Below are positions 1-8,190 of a DNA stretch of 64,000 nt, in pieces. Numbering within the stretch: the first letter of the stretch is position 1; the number at the start of each line of letters is the position of its first letter. Where the stretch lies: positions 434,001-498,000 of the forward strand of contig CBDDCQ010000005.1 of NCBI GenBank assembly GCA_965226285.1, given 5' to 3'. The notes below the pieces were generated by a model that searched no databases, was not told the origin of the DNA, and saw only the letters and a list, made by a program, of their open reading frames with translations. Position numbers and translations under genes: made by a program. The stretch is from CBDDCQ01 sp965226285 (GTDB taxonomy: Bacteria > Bacteroidota > Bacteroidia > Flavobacteriales > Ichthyobacteriaceae).

Positions 1-1060
1 TCAAATCATATACTGGATAATTGGGTTCTCCTTTCTTATAGTCATATACCATAGGTTCTAAACCGTATTTATTCCAAAGCCATTCCCAAGTATCTTGCAA
101 TCTTATAGCCCTTTCTTTATTACCAGATAGCACTAAAATTCCCGGCATAAAAGCGTCATATAAAGTAATTACAGAACTTTCGAATTTTCCAGTGTACATA
201 TTTACCCTTTTGTACCACAATTTATTGTCATATTCTTCTGTAAGATATTTGTTTACGGCTGCTATACTCTCTTTCCAAATCTCACCTAATTCAGGATCTC
301 CAAATAATAGATAACTCTTATAAAGATATTCATAATATGAATCTACTCCCGCACAAATATGACTTTGCTTAGATACCCATTTACCTGTCTCTACATCTAT
401 GACATCACCTATTAGACCTATTTTTGAGCGTCTATTGTAAATAGCCATTGTTGCTTTTTTACCTGCTTGGTAGTATTTAGGGTTTTTGGTATAATAACTC
501 AATATTCCCATTTCCATAGTATAAGTAGCTGCTTCCGCTACATTTACAGTATCTCCTTTGGCTACTCCAGTTTTTAGGTTTACCCAATATTTTGGAATAC
601 CCGTTTTGGTATTGAATGCAGGTAACATTCTATCGGCAAAATCTTGGGCTTTATCTAATATCTTAGTGTTTTGAGAGTGCTCATACATTGCGAGTAAACC
701 TCCTAAAATTCTAATGTTTACTTCAAATATTTTAGCATCTATATCTTTACTAAAATCTAAAGAATCTACTACATAATTTTCAATCTCTTTAGCATCTTCA
801 TCCCATCCCATCAGTTTAAGTGTACTATACGCATCTATAGGAGAAATATACAAAGGTTCTTTATACCAGTTTGTATAGGATTTTGAAAGGGGTTTTAGTA
901 CATCGTGTCCCCAAGCGTATTTCTTATATGCCCTCCAAGCTCTAAGTGTTTCATCAGCTACCTCTTTTGCTAATGGAGGCAAATTTGGTTTTTTAGTATT
1001 CTGATTATCACAACCAAACAGTATGGTTAAGATCACTCCACAAAGTATTATTCTATTCAT
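1..1060 (-). CDS. Glycoside hydrolase family 47 (class I alpha-mannosidase-like) lipoprotein, C-terminus cut by window edge
   Basis: The reading frame starts at an ATG at 1060 and stays open for 353 codons to the window edge, so the 3' end is missing. The N-terminus is a lipoprotein signal with lipobox LFGC at residues 14-17. The body resembles GH47: a segment SPIDAYSTLKLMG like the family's DAL-DTLYIMG motif, then FEVNIRILGGLLAMYE, then FNTKTGIPKYWVNLKTG. GH47 enzymes are inverting alpha-1,2-mannosidases, best known from the eukaryotic secretory pathway but present in some bacteria. As an envelope lipoprotein it could trim mannose-containing glycans, which is inference. It lies 43 bp downstream of a metallophosphoesterase on the same strand, so co-transcription is likely. 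No SusC/SusD pair is nearby. Family call fairly sure; substrate unknown. Confidence 0.8.
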   Translation of the reverse strand, partial: MNRIILCGVILTILFGCDNQNTKKPNLPPLAKEVADETLRAWRAYKKYAWGHDVLKPLSKSYTNWYKEPLYISPIDAYSTLKLMGWDEDAKEIENYVVDSLDFSKDIDAKIFEVNIRILGGLLAMYEHSQNTKILDKAQDFADRMLPAFNTKTGIPKYWVNLKTGVAKGDTVNVAEAATYTMEMGILSYYTKNPKYYQAGKKATMAIYNRRSKIGLIGDVIDVETGKWVSKQSHICAGVDSYYEYLYKSYLLFGDPELGEIWKESIAAVNKYLTEEYDNKLWYKRVNMYTGKFESSVITLYDAFMPGILVLSGNKERAIRLQDTWEWLWNKYGLEPMVYDYKKGEPNYPVYDL

Positions 1061-1103
1061 GTCTATTTTTTTGGTTTAAAGTTTAATTAAATTTATTTTC
1101 TTG

Positions 1104-2003
1104 TTAAAAATCATGGGAATAGTAAGTATTAGTCATTGTTCCATCTTGGTATAAATCTAAAATAGCGTAACCCGGGGGAGTTTGTCTATACCAATATTTT
1201 TGAGTAGAATCTTTATTTCCAATACCCCACCAAAAGCCACTTAAAGCTCCATTACAGTAATAATTTACATTGTTATATCTAACTTGATCTAACAAGTGAA
1301 CATGACCGCTAATACAATTTATTTTTTTGTCTTTATATTTGTAAAATAATTGAATAAGTTTCTTATGGTCTCTATGGTTATTACCTATACCATCGACTAC
1401 TGAAACCGCTGCCAATATAGGATAGTGAGTCATAATCACAACAGGTGCTTTTGCTGGTAATTTATCTAATTCACCCTCTAACCATTTCATTTGCTCATCA
1501 CCAAGGCTACCTCCACCATCATTATTACTATCTAATATTATAAAATGCCATCCTTTTTTACTAAAACTATAATAATTATTTGGAATATCTAATTGCTTAA
1601 CCACATAATCTTTTCCATACATTTCATCGTCTTTTTCAGGCACCCACCACATATCGTGATTTCCCAAACAACTAAACATTTTGTATTCCGAAAATTCTTT
1701 CCGTACCTTACGCCATATATCCCACTGCTCATTTACATATTCCCTTTTGATATAAGAATAATCCGCAGCCCATATAGAGTCCCCTCCATTTAAGAAGAAA
1801 TCTACATTGTGTTTTTTGATCTCTTGAATGCACTTTGAAAATCTATTTGGAGCATCGTGTTCTGAGTGGATATGCACATCCGTAATATGAGCGATTCTCA
1901 ATACTTTATTTTTAACTTTATCGCAATGCGAAGAACAATGATATAAAATAGGTATGCTGGCAGTTCCAATTCCTAGATATTTTAATATTGTTCTTCTTTT
2001 CAT
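1104..2003 (-). CDS. Exported calcineurin-like metallophosphoesterase
   Basis: A 299-residue protein with all metallophosphoesterase motifs in order: DVH at residues 42-44, GGD at 73-75, GNHD at 114-117, THYP near 191, and GHVH near 235. These residues bind two metal ions and hydrolyse phosphomonoesters or diesters. The N-terminus reads MKRRTILKYLG followed by a short hydrophobic stretch and Cys residues, resembling a twin-arginine export signal (RRTILK), so the enzyme probably acts in the periplasm or on a membrane. It is the first gene of a probable two-gene unit with the GH47 mannosidase (43 bp gap), which suggests a role in degrading or modifying a phosphorylated glycan; that link is inference. 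The natural substrate cannot be told from sequence. Confidence 0.85.
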   Translation of the reverse strand: MKRRTILKYLGIGTASIPILYHCSSHCDKVKNKVLRIAHITDVHIHSEHDAPNRFSKCIQEIKKHNVDFFLNGGDSIWAADYSYIKREYVNEQWDIWRKVRKEFSEYKMFSCLGNHDMWWVPEKDDEMYGKDYVVKQLDIPNNYYSFSKKGWHFIILDSNNDGGGSLGDEQMKWLEGELDKLPAKAPVVIMTHYPILAAVSVVDGIGNNHRDHKKLIQLFYKYKDKKINCISGHVHLLDQVRYNNVNYYCNGALSGFWWGIGNKDSTQKYWYRQTPPGYAILDLYQDGTMTNTYYSHDF

Positions 2004-2032
2004 AATGCTTTTTTAATCTGTGCATTTTTTAG

Positions 2033-2106
2033 TCGGGATGACAGGATTTGAACCTGTGACCACTTGCACCCCATGCAAGTACGCTACCGGACTGCGCCAC
2101 ATCCCG
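2033..2106 (-). tRNA. tRNA-Pro (anticodon GGG)
   Basis: Read on the minus strand, a 7-bp acceptor stem (CGGGATG with CATCCCG), a D arm, an anticodon stem CTTGC/GCAAG with loop ATGGGGT (anticodon GGG), and a T arm with GGTTCAAATCC are all present. Discriminator base A is at 2033 and CCA is not encoded. A Bacteroidota-like -7 box (TAAATTTG, minus strand, 2136-2129) lies just upstream. The same sequence context recurs upstream of the oxidase gene at 6752-6759. Confidence 0.95.
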
Positions 2107-2159
2107 AAAAATGTAATAACTTTGGATACAAATTTATAAAAATATTTAAATATTTTTAT

Positions 2160-2190
2160 ATTGAAAAATAATTTTTATATACTATATTTG
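2160..2190 (+). promoter_or_regulatory. Bacteroidota-type promoter of the SLC13 transporter gene
   Basis: ATTG at 2160-2163, a 19-nt spacer, then TATATTTG at 2183-2190 match the Bacteroidota -33/-7 pattern (TTTG, about 19 nt, TAnnTTTG). The ATG follows about 37 nt downstream of the -7 box. Confidence 0.55.
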
Positions 2191-2227
2191 TATTGGAAAA
2201 ATTAATATCTCAACACAGTGATAAATT

Positions 2228-3745
2228 ATGGTTAGATCTCATTATAAGAATAGTATAAAAATTCCTATGGTATTTATAGGACTCTTATTTTTTTCATTCA
2301 TTTTGATATTTTTAGATTTAGATACAGATAAACCAGCCATGAAGATGACTTTAGCTGTAGCAGTACTTATGGCTATCTGGTGGGTTACTGAAGCAATTCC
2401 GATCGGAATTACTAGTTTACTTCCTATTGTACTTTTTCCCGTGATGGGCGTTTTAGATGGCAAAATAGTATCAGGCACTTATATTAACTATATTGTATTT
2501 TTATTTTTAGGTGGTTTTTTATTGGCTTTAGCTTTAGAAAAATGGGAACTTCATCGTAGAATAGCATTAAAGATATTAAATACTTTAGGGAATAGTCCAT
2601 TTAAAATTTTATTAGGGTTTATGGTATCTTCGAGTTTTCTATCTATGTGGATATCTAATACTGCTACTACTATGATGATGTTGCCTATAGTTTCCTCTGT
2701 ATCAGGATCCTTAGAGCAGTATTATAATAAAAAAACATTGTTTAAATTCAATACAGCATTGCTACTAGGTATTGCTTATAGTTCCTCTATTGGTGGAATT
2801 ACTACTCTGATAGGCACAGCTCCGAATCTTTCTTTTGTGCGTATATTTGAAATTTTATACCCCAATTCTATTGAAATATCGTTTAGTCAATGGTTTATTT
2901 TTACATTACCTCTTACATTATTTAAATTTTTTGTTACTTTATATCTATTGTATTTCTTATTCCTTCCAAAAGGAAATTATAGTAAATTATCTAAGGATTT
3001 TTTTAAAAAGGCTTATATAGACTTAGGAGCTATGAACATAGCACAAAAGAGGGTATTAGTATTATTTACAATTTTGATATTTCTATGGATATTTAGAAAA
3101 CCTATTCAAATAGGAGATTTTCATATTTGGGGTTGGAGTCAGCTCTTTGGAGAACCTAAATGGATCAATGATGGTACGTCTGCTATTTTTATTGCTATAC
3201 TTCTATTTATTATTCCTGCTAAAAAGGATGCTACTCCATTACTTACATGGGATATTAGTAAAAAAATACCTTGGGACGTTGTATTACTTTTGGGAGGTGG
3301 TTTTGCTTTGGCTAAGGCTTTTTCTACTACTGGTTTGGCAGATTATTTAGGTAGAATTATTGTAGAAAATGCAAATAACAACTCTTTATTTATGATGTTT
3401 AGTGCCACTGGTCTAATGAGTTTTGCTACAGAGTTTACTTCAAATGCTGCCACTACAGAGATGTTACTCCCTATTGTAGGAGGTATTGCTAATCAACTCA
3501 AAGTACACCCCTTATTTTTGATGTTTCCCGTAACATTAGCAGCATCTATGGCTTTTATGTTTCCTGTAGCTACTCCACCTAATGCTATTGTCTTTGGTAC
3601 ACGTAAACTCAAAGTAAGAGATATGCTCAAGGCAGGTTTTATACTCAATACTATAGCTATCATTAGTATTTGTTTGTTGACTTACTTTTGGGCAGAGGTA
3701 GCTTTTAACATTAATTTTGAAGATTTACCTATCAGAAAAAATTAA
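2228..3745 (+). CDS. SLC13/DASS family sodium-coupled anion (dicarboxylate or sulfate) transporter
   Basis: A 505-residue polytopic inner-membrane protein with about eleven hydrophobic segments. It carries the duplicated signature of divalent anion:Na+ symporters: a WWVTEAIPIGITSLLP segment near residues 51-66, the first SNT motif (WISNTATTMMMLP) at about 141-153, and the second SNA motif (FTSNAATTEMLLP) near 400. These two motifs form the Na+ and substrate sites. Likely substrates are C4-dicarboxylates, citrate or sulfate. It is monocistronic with its own promoter. With citrate synthase and fumarase elsewhere in the window, dicarboxylate uptake is plausible but unproven. Confidence 0.88.
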   Translation: MVRSHYKNSIKIPMVFIGLLFFSFILIFLDLDTDKPAMKMTLAVAVLMAIWWVTEAIPIGITSLLPIVLFPVMGVLDGKIVSGTYINYIVFLFLGGFLLALALEKWELHRRIALKILNTLGNSPFKILLGFMVSSSFLSMWISNTATTMMMLPIVSSVSGSLEQYYNKKTLFKFNTALLLGIAYSSSIGGITTLIGTAPNLSFVRIFEILYPNSIEISFSQWFIFTLPLTLFKFFVTLYLLYFLFLPKGNYSKLSKDFFKKAYIDLGAMNIAQKRVLVLFTILIFLWIFRKPIQIGDFHIWGWSQLFGEPKWINDGTSAIFIAILLFIIPAKKDATPLLTWDISKKIPWDVVLLLGGGFALAKAFSTTGLADYLGRIIVENANNNSLFMMFSATGLMSFATEFTSNAATTEMLLPIVGGIANQLKVHPLFLMFPVTLAASMAFMFPVATPPNAIVFGTRKLKVRDMLKAGFILNTIAIISICLLTYFWAEVAFNINFEDLPIRKN

Positions 3746-4064
3746 TTGACACCATTTTTAATCTGCCATTTTGTATATTTTGTTTTTTTAAATGTTAATG
3801 TTTTCAATACATTTCACCTTTCCCTGTAATAAGCCACTCTAAGTTTACCTTATAATTATTTAGTATTTTTGGATAGCATCCAATACTTGCCTTACCTCTC
3901 TTGCTTAGATGTATTGGACATTAGTTATTCTAATATACCTATTTTTTTTTGACAAAAAGAATAATGGCTATCCACTTTCTACTAAATTTAGGTAGTCTAT
4001 CATTTATATTAAAATATTATGTATATGCCCACGTTTATTAGTTTTTACCTTTCAATGTAAGCTA
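3746..4064. other. Convergent intergenic region with a long-loop inverted repeat
   Basis: No reading frame is supportable here between two convergent genes. The only structure seen is an 8-bp inverted repeat TCCAATAC (3879-3886) / GTATTGGA (3911-3918) with a 24-nt loop; no T-tract follows, so it is not a classical terminator. Confidence 0.4.
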
Positions 4065-4955
4065 TTAATTTTTAAGTTCAAATTCCGATAAAATAGCTCT
4101 ATGGTCTGAATTGAAAAATCCATCTGGTGGGTCATCTTGCACAATTTTTGAACGCTTTGTTTTCAAATTTTGCCCCTTGTAATAGATGAAATCAATCCTA
4201 TCAGAGATGATATTTTCAGGCCAAAGAAATCCCCAAGTGCCTTCTAAAGTTTTTGTAGGGTCTGGGTTAGCTTCTCTAAATGAATCAGTATAGCCTTTAT
4301 CTATCATGAATTTACTTACGGGCCACTCAACTACTTTTCCATAATGGGCATTTCTAGTACTTTCTATCCAATCTAAATGCGAACCTGAATTAAAATCTCC
4401 TCCTATAATAATAGGCATATTTAGCATTTTTTCTAAACTATCTACATCATTTAAAATAGCAGTAATTTCTTTTAGCCTTGTTATACCTTCTTCAGAGATC
4501 AATGAGTCAGGAGGTAATTTTTTAATATTATTAAAATAATCGGGAAGATAATGTAACCATAGATTCACGCATAGTATTTTTTTACCTTCTACGTCAATTA
4601 CTGCACCGTGAGAATTAAAAGATTCATATATTTTTAGTGTATCTATAATGGGATATTTACTATGGATAGATAAATTAGAACTTCCTCTCCAAGAATAGGT
4701 ATAACCTGCTTTTTTAGCAATATCCATGCCACAGCAGTAAGTTTCTTGCATAAATACAATATCAGGGTTTTCTTGTTGTAATACTTTCAAGACATTTAAT
4801 GTATTTAAAGTATCTTTCTTAAAGTTATTGGCTTTAGTTCCATGAGTTCCACCGTTCCATATATTCCAAGTCATTACTTTTATAGATTTTGCTTTTTGAC
4901 CTGAACACCCTACAAAGAGGGATAATGCTAAAGTGATAATAGATATTTTTTTCAT
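4065..4955 (-). CDS. Endonuclease/exonuclease/phosphatase (EEP) family lipoprotein
   Basis: A 296-residue protein with a lipoprotein signal peptide (lipobox FVGC, Cys17) and the EEP fold motifs: MTWNIWNGG at about 28-36 (metal-binding Asn31), FMQET near 70 (metal-binding Glu), GGDFNSG near 190, and the terminal SDHRAI near 283 (catalytic Asp-His). Family members cleave phosphodiester or phosphomonoester bonds in DNA, inositides or sphingolipids. An envelope lipoprotein is more likely to act on nutrients or lipids than on chromosomal DNA; this is inference. It is separated from nth by 16 bp on the same strand and probably shares its transcript. Confidence 0.82.
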   Translation of the reverse strand: MKKISIITLALSLFVGCSGQKAKSIKVMTWNIWNGGTHGTKANNFKKDTLNTLNVLKVLQQENPDIVFMQETYCCGMDIAKKAGYTYSWRGSSNLSIHSKYPIIDTLKIYESFNSHGAVIDVEGKKILCVNLWLHYLPDYFNNIKKLPPDSLISEEGITRLKEITAILNDVDSLEKMLNMPIIIGGDFNSGSHLDWIESTRNAHYGKVVEWPVSKFMIDKGYTDSFREANPDPTKTLEGTWGFLWPENIISDRIDFIYYKGQNLKTKRSKIVQDDPPDGFFNSDHRAILSEFELKN

Positions 4956-4971
4956 AATTATTTTTTTAGAT

Positions 4972-5616
4972 TTAACTTATAGATTTGATAAAACTCTTTC
5001 TTCCAATAGTTCTAGTAATAATGTCTTTTTCTAGTAGAAGCCCTCTAGCAGGGCTATACTCTCGTGCGTAGTGTATGATTTGTAAATGCAAGGTATTCCA
5101 CTTTTCTTTTGGGAATAATCTTTTACAATCTTTTTCCGTTTGCTCTACATTCTTGCCATTAGAAAATCCCCATCTGTAAATAAGTCTGTGTATATGAGTA
5201 TCTACAGGAAAAGCTGGTATTCCAAAGGCTTGAGAAACTACTACGGAAGCCGTTTTGTGTCCTACGGCAGGTAACTTTTCTAAGGCTTCTAAATTCTGCG
5301 GTACTTCTCCATTGTGTTGCTCAATTAATATTTTAGATAGTCCATATATGCCTTTGGATTTAGTTTTGTATAATCCTACGGGTTTTATGATTTCTCCTAT
5401 TTCTTCAGAAGATAATTTTATCATATCGTGAGGGTTATCTGCTTTGTCAAATAATAAAGGCGTAATTTTATTTACTCTTTCATCGGTACATTGTGCAGAC
5501 ATGAGCACAGCAATAAGTAATGTATAGGGATCTTTATAATCTAAAGGTATAGGGGGCTCAGGATATATTTGTTCTAGGGTATCTATCACAAAGTTTATTT
5601 TGTCTTTTTTTGTCAT
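4972..5616 (-). CDS. nth: Endonuclease III (DNA glycosylase/AP lyase) lacking the iron-sulfur cluster
   Basis: A 214-residue base-excision-repair glycosylase. The helix-hairpin-helix LPAVGHKTASVV (115-126) holds the catalytic Lys121, and VDTHIHRL carries the catalytic Asp139. These remove oxidised pyrimidines and nick abasic sites. Length is normal for the family, but the C-terminus (HYAREYSPARGLLLEKDI) has none of the four cysteines of the usual C-x6-C-x2-C-x5-C [4Fe-4S] loop. The frame is otherwise clean, so this is a cluster-less variant rather than decay. Neighbours are an EEP lipoprotein downstream and a KdnB-like oxidase 21 bp upstream. Confidence 0.9.
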   Translation of the reverse strand: MTKKDKINFVIDTLEQIYPEPPIPLDYKDPYTLLIAVLMSAQCTDERVNKITPLLFDKADNPHDMIKLSSEEIGEIIKPVGLYKTKSKGIYGLSKILIEQHNGEVPQNLEALEKLPAVGHKTASVVVSQAFGIPAFPVDTHIHRLIYRWGFSNGKNVEQTEKDCKRLFPKEKWNTLHLQIIHYAREYSPARGLLLEKDIITRTIGRKSFIKSIS

Positions 5617-5637
5617 AAGTGAATGAAATTTCAGGAA

Positions 5638-6717
5638 TTACATCTTTTCATACATCTGCCTTAGTTTGTTAGAAGTAATGGTTTTTTGCCAATCTTTTCC
5701 CAATGCATTTTCCCAAAGAGGTACCAAGCCTAAAGCTATATTTATCATTTTATCAAATTCTGAATCTGATAAGTGCGCACAAATATTTGTCGGAATGTCT
5801 ATTTGATGCTTTTCTAGCATTTGTTTAAATTCCTTTACTCCTTCAGGGTAAAATTCTTCTAAGTGGTTAAATACAATACAGTTTCCTATTCCATGCTTAG
5901 TACCTAGTAAGAAAGAAAGCCCATAAGACATAGCATGTGCTACTCCTACTTGAGAGTAAGCAATACTCATACCCCCATGCCACGAAGCCATCATTAGTTT
6001 TTCGTCCGATTTTTCATCCCAAGTGTTTTTCTTTAAAAATACCTCTCTACAAAGCTCTAGTGCTTTTTCTCCATAAGATTGGCTAAAAGTATTTAAGTAA
6101 GTACCTGTAAGTGATTCTATACAATGTATATAGCAGTCCATACCTGTATAAAACCTCTGATCTTTGGGAGCTCCTTTTATAAGTTGGGGGTCTAATAGCA
6201 CTTGATCAAAAGGTGTATAATCAGAGTTGATGCCTAATTTTTTCTCTGGTCCTGTAAGTACGGTAGTCCTAGACACTTCTGCGCCTGTACCCGAAAGGGT
6301 AGGAATACCTACATGATAAACGCCCTGATTTTTTATCAAGTCCCAACCTTGATACTCACTCGAGGATCCTTCATTAGTTAGCATCAATGCGACGGCTTTT
6401 GCCAAATCCATTACACTTCCACCACCCATACCCACAATGCCACTTATATTTTCAAATTCATTTTGAATTTGGTCTCTAAGCTCATCTACATAAGTAGTTT
6501 TAGGTTCATTTTCTACACTTACAAAGATGATTTTATCTTTAAAATTTAGGGGTATTTTATCTATGAGTTCTTTGCGGTTTTGAAAAACATCATCTATTAG
6601 AAATATAAATGGTTCACCGACGTATTTTCTATTGGGTTCTAAGATTTTTTGCAGTTGGTCAAAACAGCCTTTACCATATATTATTTTTTTGACCATTGGA
6701 AAATTTCTGAGTTCCAT
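5638..6717 (-). CDS. kdnB: Iron-containing alcohol dehydrogenase, likely Kdo 8-oxidase (KdnB-like)
   Basis: A 359-residue group III alcohol dehydrogenase. The nucleotide-binding GMGGGSVMDLAKAVA segment lies near residues 96-110, and metal ligands sit in GMDCYIHCIESL, VAHAMSYGL and TKHGIGNC. The overall pattern (GTGAEVSRTTVLTG, GTYLNTFSQSYGEKALELC) resembles KdnB of Shewanella. That enzyme oxidises C8 of 3-deoxy-D-manno-octulosonate so that a partner aminotransferase (KdnA) can make 8-amino-Kdo for lipopolysaccharide. No KdnA-like gene is seen in this window, so the specific role is inferred; the dehydrogenase family call is firm. A -7 box TAAATTTG (minus strand, 6759-6752) lies 35 nt upstream. 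Confidence 0.65.
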   Translation of the reverse strand: MELRNFPMVKKIIYGKGCFDQLQKILEPNRKYVGEPFIFLIDDVFQNRKELIDKIPLNFKDKIIFVSVENEPKTTYVDELRDQIQNEFENISGIVGMGGGSVMDLAKAVALMLTNEGSSSEYQGWDLIKNQGVYHVGIPTLSGTGAEVSRTTVLTGPEKKLGINSDYTPFDQVLLDPQLIKGAPKDQRFYTGMDCYIHCIESLTGTYLNTFSQSYGEKALELCREVFLKKNTWDEKSDEKLMMASWHGGMSIAYSQVGVAHAMSYGLSFLLGTKHGIGNCIVFNHLEEFYPEGVKEFKQMLEKHQIDIPTNICAHLSDSEFDKMINIALGLVPLWENALGKDWQKTITSNKLRQMYEKM

Positions 6718-7051
6718 AAATTAAGATTTTTGTTGACTCTTTGAATGGATACAAATTTATAAAAATTATTACTAACTCGATCGAAATTTTATCAGAATAA
6801 AAAATTAAGACCGTTACAATATAATATATTCTAAGATCAGTTGTTGTAATCGTAAAAGTGTTTGTTTTTTTAGCATAAAATCATAATATTTTATATTTTA
6901 TGCTAAAAACTACAAAAACTTCCATAACCCTCAATTTTTATCGTTCGACGCTCTTAGCAATATTAAACAGTTCAAGACTAATGCTGTGAATTTTTGGGTT
7001 GTAAATTTTCAAAGCTAAATCCACGCTTTTTCAAAAAAAAACTCTAAAAGT
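6718..7051. other. Intergenic region with a 15-bp perfect inverted repeat
   Basis: A 334-bp gap between kdnB and murB. The arms at 6867-6881 and 6895-6909 (TTTTTAGCATAAAAT and its complement) are separated by 13 nt. No T-tract follows on either strand, so it is not a classical terminator; an operator or element end is possible. The kdnB promoter (-7 at 6752-6759) is also here. No gene is seen. Confidence 0.5.
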
Positions 7052-8056
7052 TTAATATACATTTACCTCTAAATCCAATAATATATGATATTCATCCCAT
7101 ACTGATTTTTGTATTTTTTTAGCAAGTTGAAAAATTTCTATTCCTTTGGCATCTTTGTAATTTACCAATACCAAAGCTTGTTTACAATGTACCCCTACAT
7201 CGCCATTTCTATAACCTTTCCAACCAAGGCTATCTATGAGCCATGCAGCAGAAACTTTAACCTGACTTTTTGAAAGTATAAACCCCTTTATATAAGGATA
7301 TTGCATCTTTAACTTTTCAAAATGATCTTTATCAATTATTGGATTTTTAAAAAAACTACCTCCATTTCCTATTTCATTAGGATTTGGAAGTTTACTATTT
7401 CTTATTTGTATTACAGCATTACTTACTTGTTTAATATTAGGATATGTAATTCCATTTTTATCAAGTTGTTTTATAATATCTCCATAGTCTAATTTAAGTT
7501 GATGATGTTTTTTAGACAAACAATAAGTAACTGATGTAATGATATATTTTCCTTTATGAGAGGTTTTGAAAATAGAGTTTCTGTACTGAAACTGACATTG
7601 ACTACTAACCAATCTAAGTACTTTTTTTGAGGCTATCTCCACCACTTCTACACTGTGAATTGCATCTTTTACCTCTACGCCATAGGCACCTATATTTTGC
7701 ACGGGAGAAGCTCCTACACTCCCTGGAATCAAAGACAAATTCTCTATTCCTCCATAGTTTCTATCTATACACCACATTACAAAATTATGCCACACTTCTC
7801 CTGCTGCTACCTTTATATACACCTGACTTTGATTCTCATATACTACTTCTATCCCCTTGAGATTTATATGTAATACTAACTCTTCTATATCTTTAGTAAT
7901 AAGATAGTTACTCCCTGCTCCCAACACAAAAAAAGGCTTTTTTAAATCTAAAGCATACTTTAAATCTGCAATAGTATTTATACATAAAAATTCTTTTGCC
8001 TTAACTTGTAACCCAAATGTATTATAAGGTTTGAGGCATGTATTATATATTATCAT
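7052..8056 (-). CDS. murB: UDP-N-acetylenolpyruvoylglucosamine reductase (MurB, type I)
   Basis: A 334-residue FAD enzyme that reduces the enolpyruvyl group to form UDP-N-acetylmuramate in cytoplasmic peptidoglycan synthesis. Visible motifs: NTFGLQVKAKEF near the N-terminus, the FAD-binding GAGSN at residues 46-50, IPGSVGASPVQNIGAYG near 109-125, the catalytic Ser in GNGGSFFKNP near 232-241, and the terminal catalytic Glu (LEVNVY). The YRNSIFK segment and length identify the E. coli-like type I form. It is divergent from citrate synthase; the 134 bp between holds both promoters. Confidence 0.95.
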   Translation of the reverse strand: MIIYNTCLKPYNTFGLQVKAKEFLCINTIADLKYALDLKKPFFVLGAGSNYLITKDIEELVLHINLKGIEVVYENQSQVYIKVAAGEVWHNFVMWCIDRNYGGIENLSLIPGSVGASPVQNIGAYGVEVKDAIHSVEVVEIASKKVLRLVSSQCQFQYRNSIFKTSHKGKYIITSVTYCLSKKHHQLKLDYGDIIKQLDKNGITYPNIKQVSNAVIQIRNSKLPNPNEIGNGGSFFKNPIIDKDHFEKLKMQYPYIKGFILSKSQVKVSAAWLIDSLGWKGYRNGDVGVHCKQALVLVNYKDAKGIEIFQLAKKIQKSVWDEYHILLDLEVNVY

Positions 8057-8132
8057 AAAATTACTTAAAATACAAAAAAGATGACAAAGATAATTTTTTA
8101 TAAAATAACCTTATATATTCATAATATTTTTA

Positions 8133-8140
8133 TAAATTTG
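8133..8140 (+). promoter_or_regulatory. Probable -7 box of the citrate synthase gene
   Basis: TAAATTTG matches the Bacteroidota -7 consensus TAnnTTTG, 50 nt before the ATG. No good -33 TTTG is seen, so confidence is limited. Confidence 0.35.
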
Positions 8141-8190
8141 CGTCTCGTTAAAAAGACTAAAGTAAGTAACTTAATTTTATTAGAATAACA

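Noticed and set aside
3846..3960. Possible small genes in the gap between the SLC13 transporter and the EEP lipoprotein
   Set aside because: No frame longer than about 30 codons with sensible composition or start signals.
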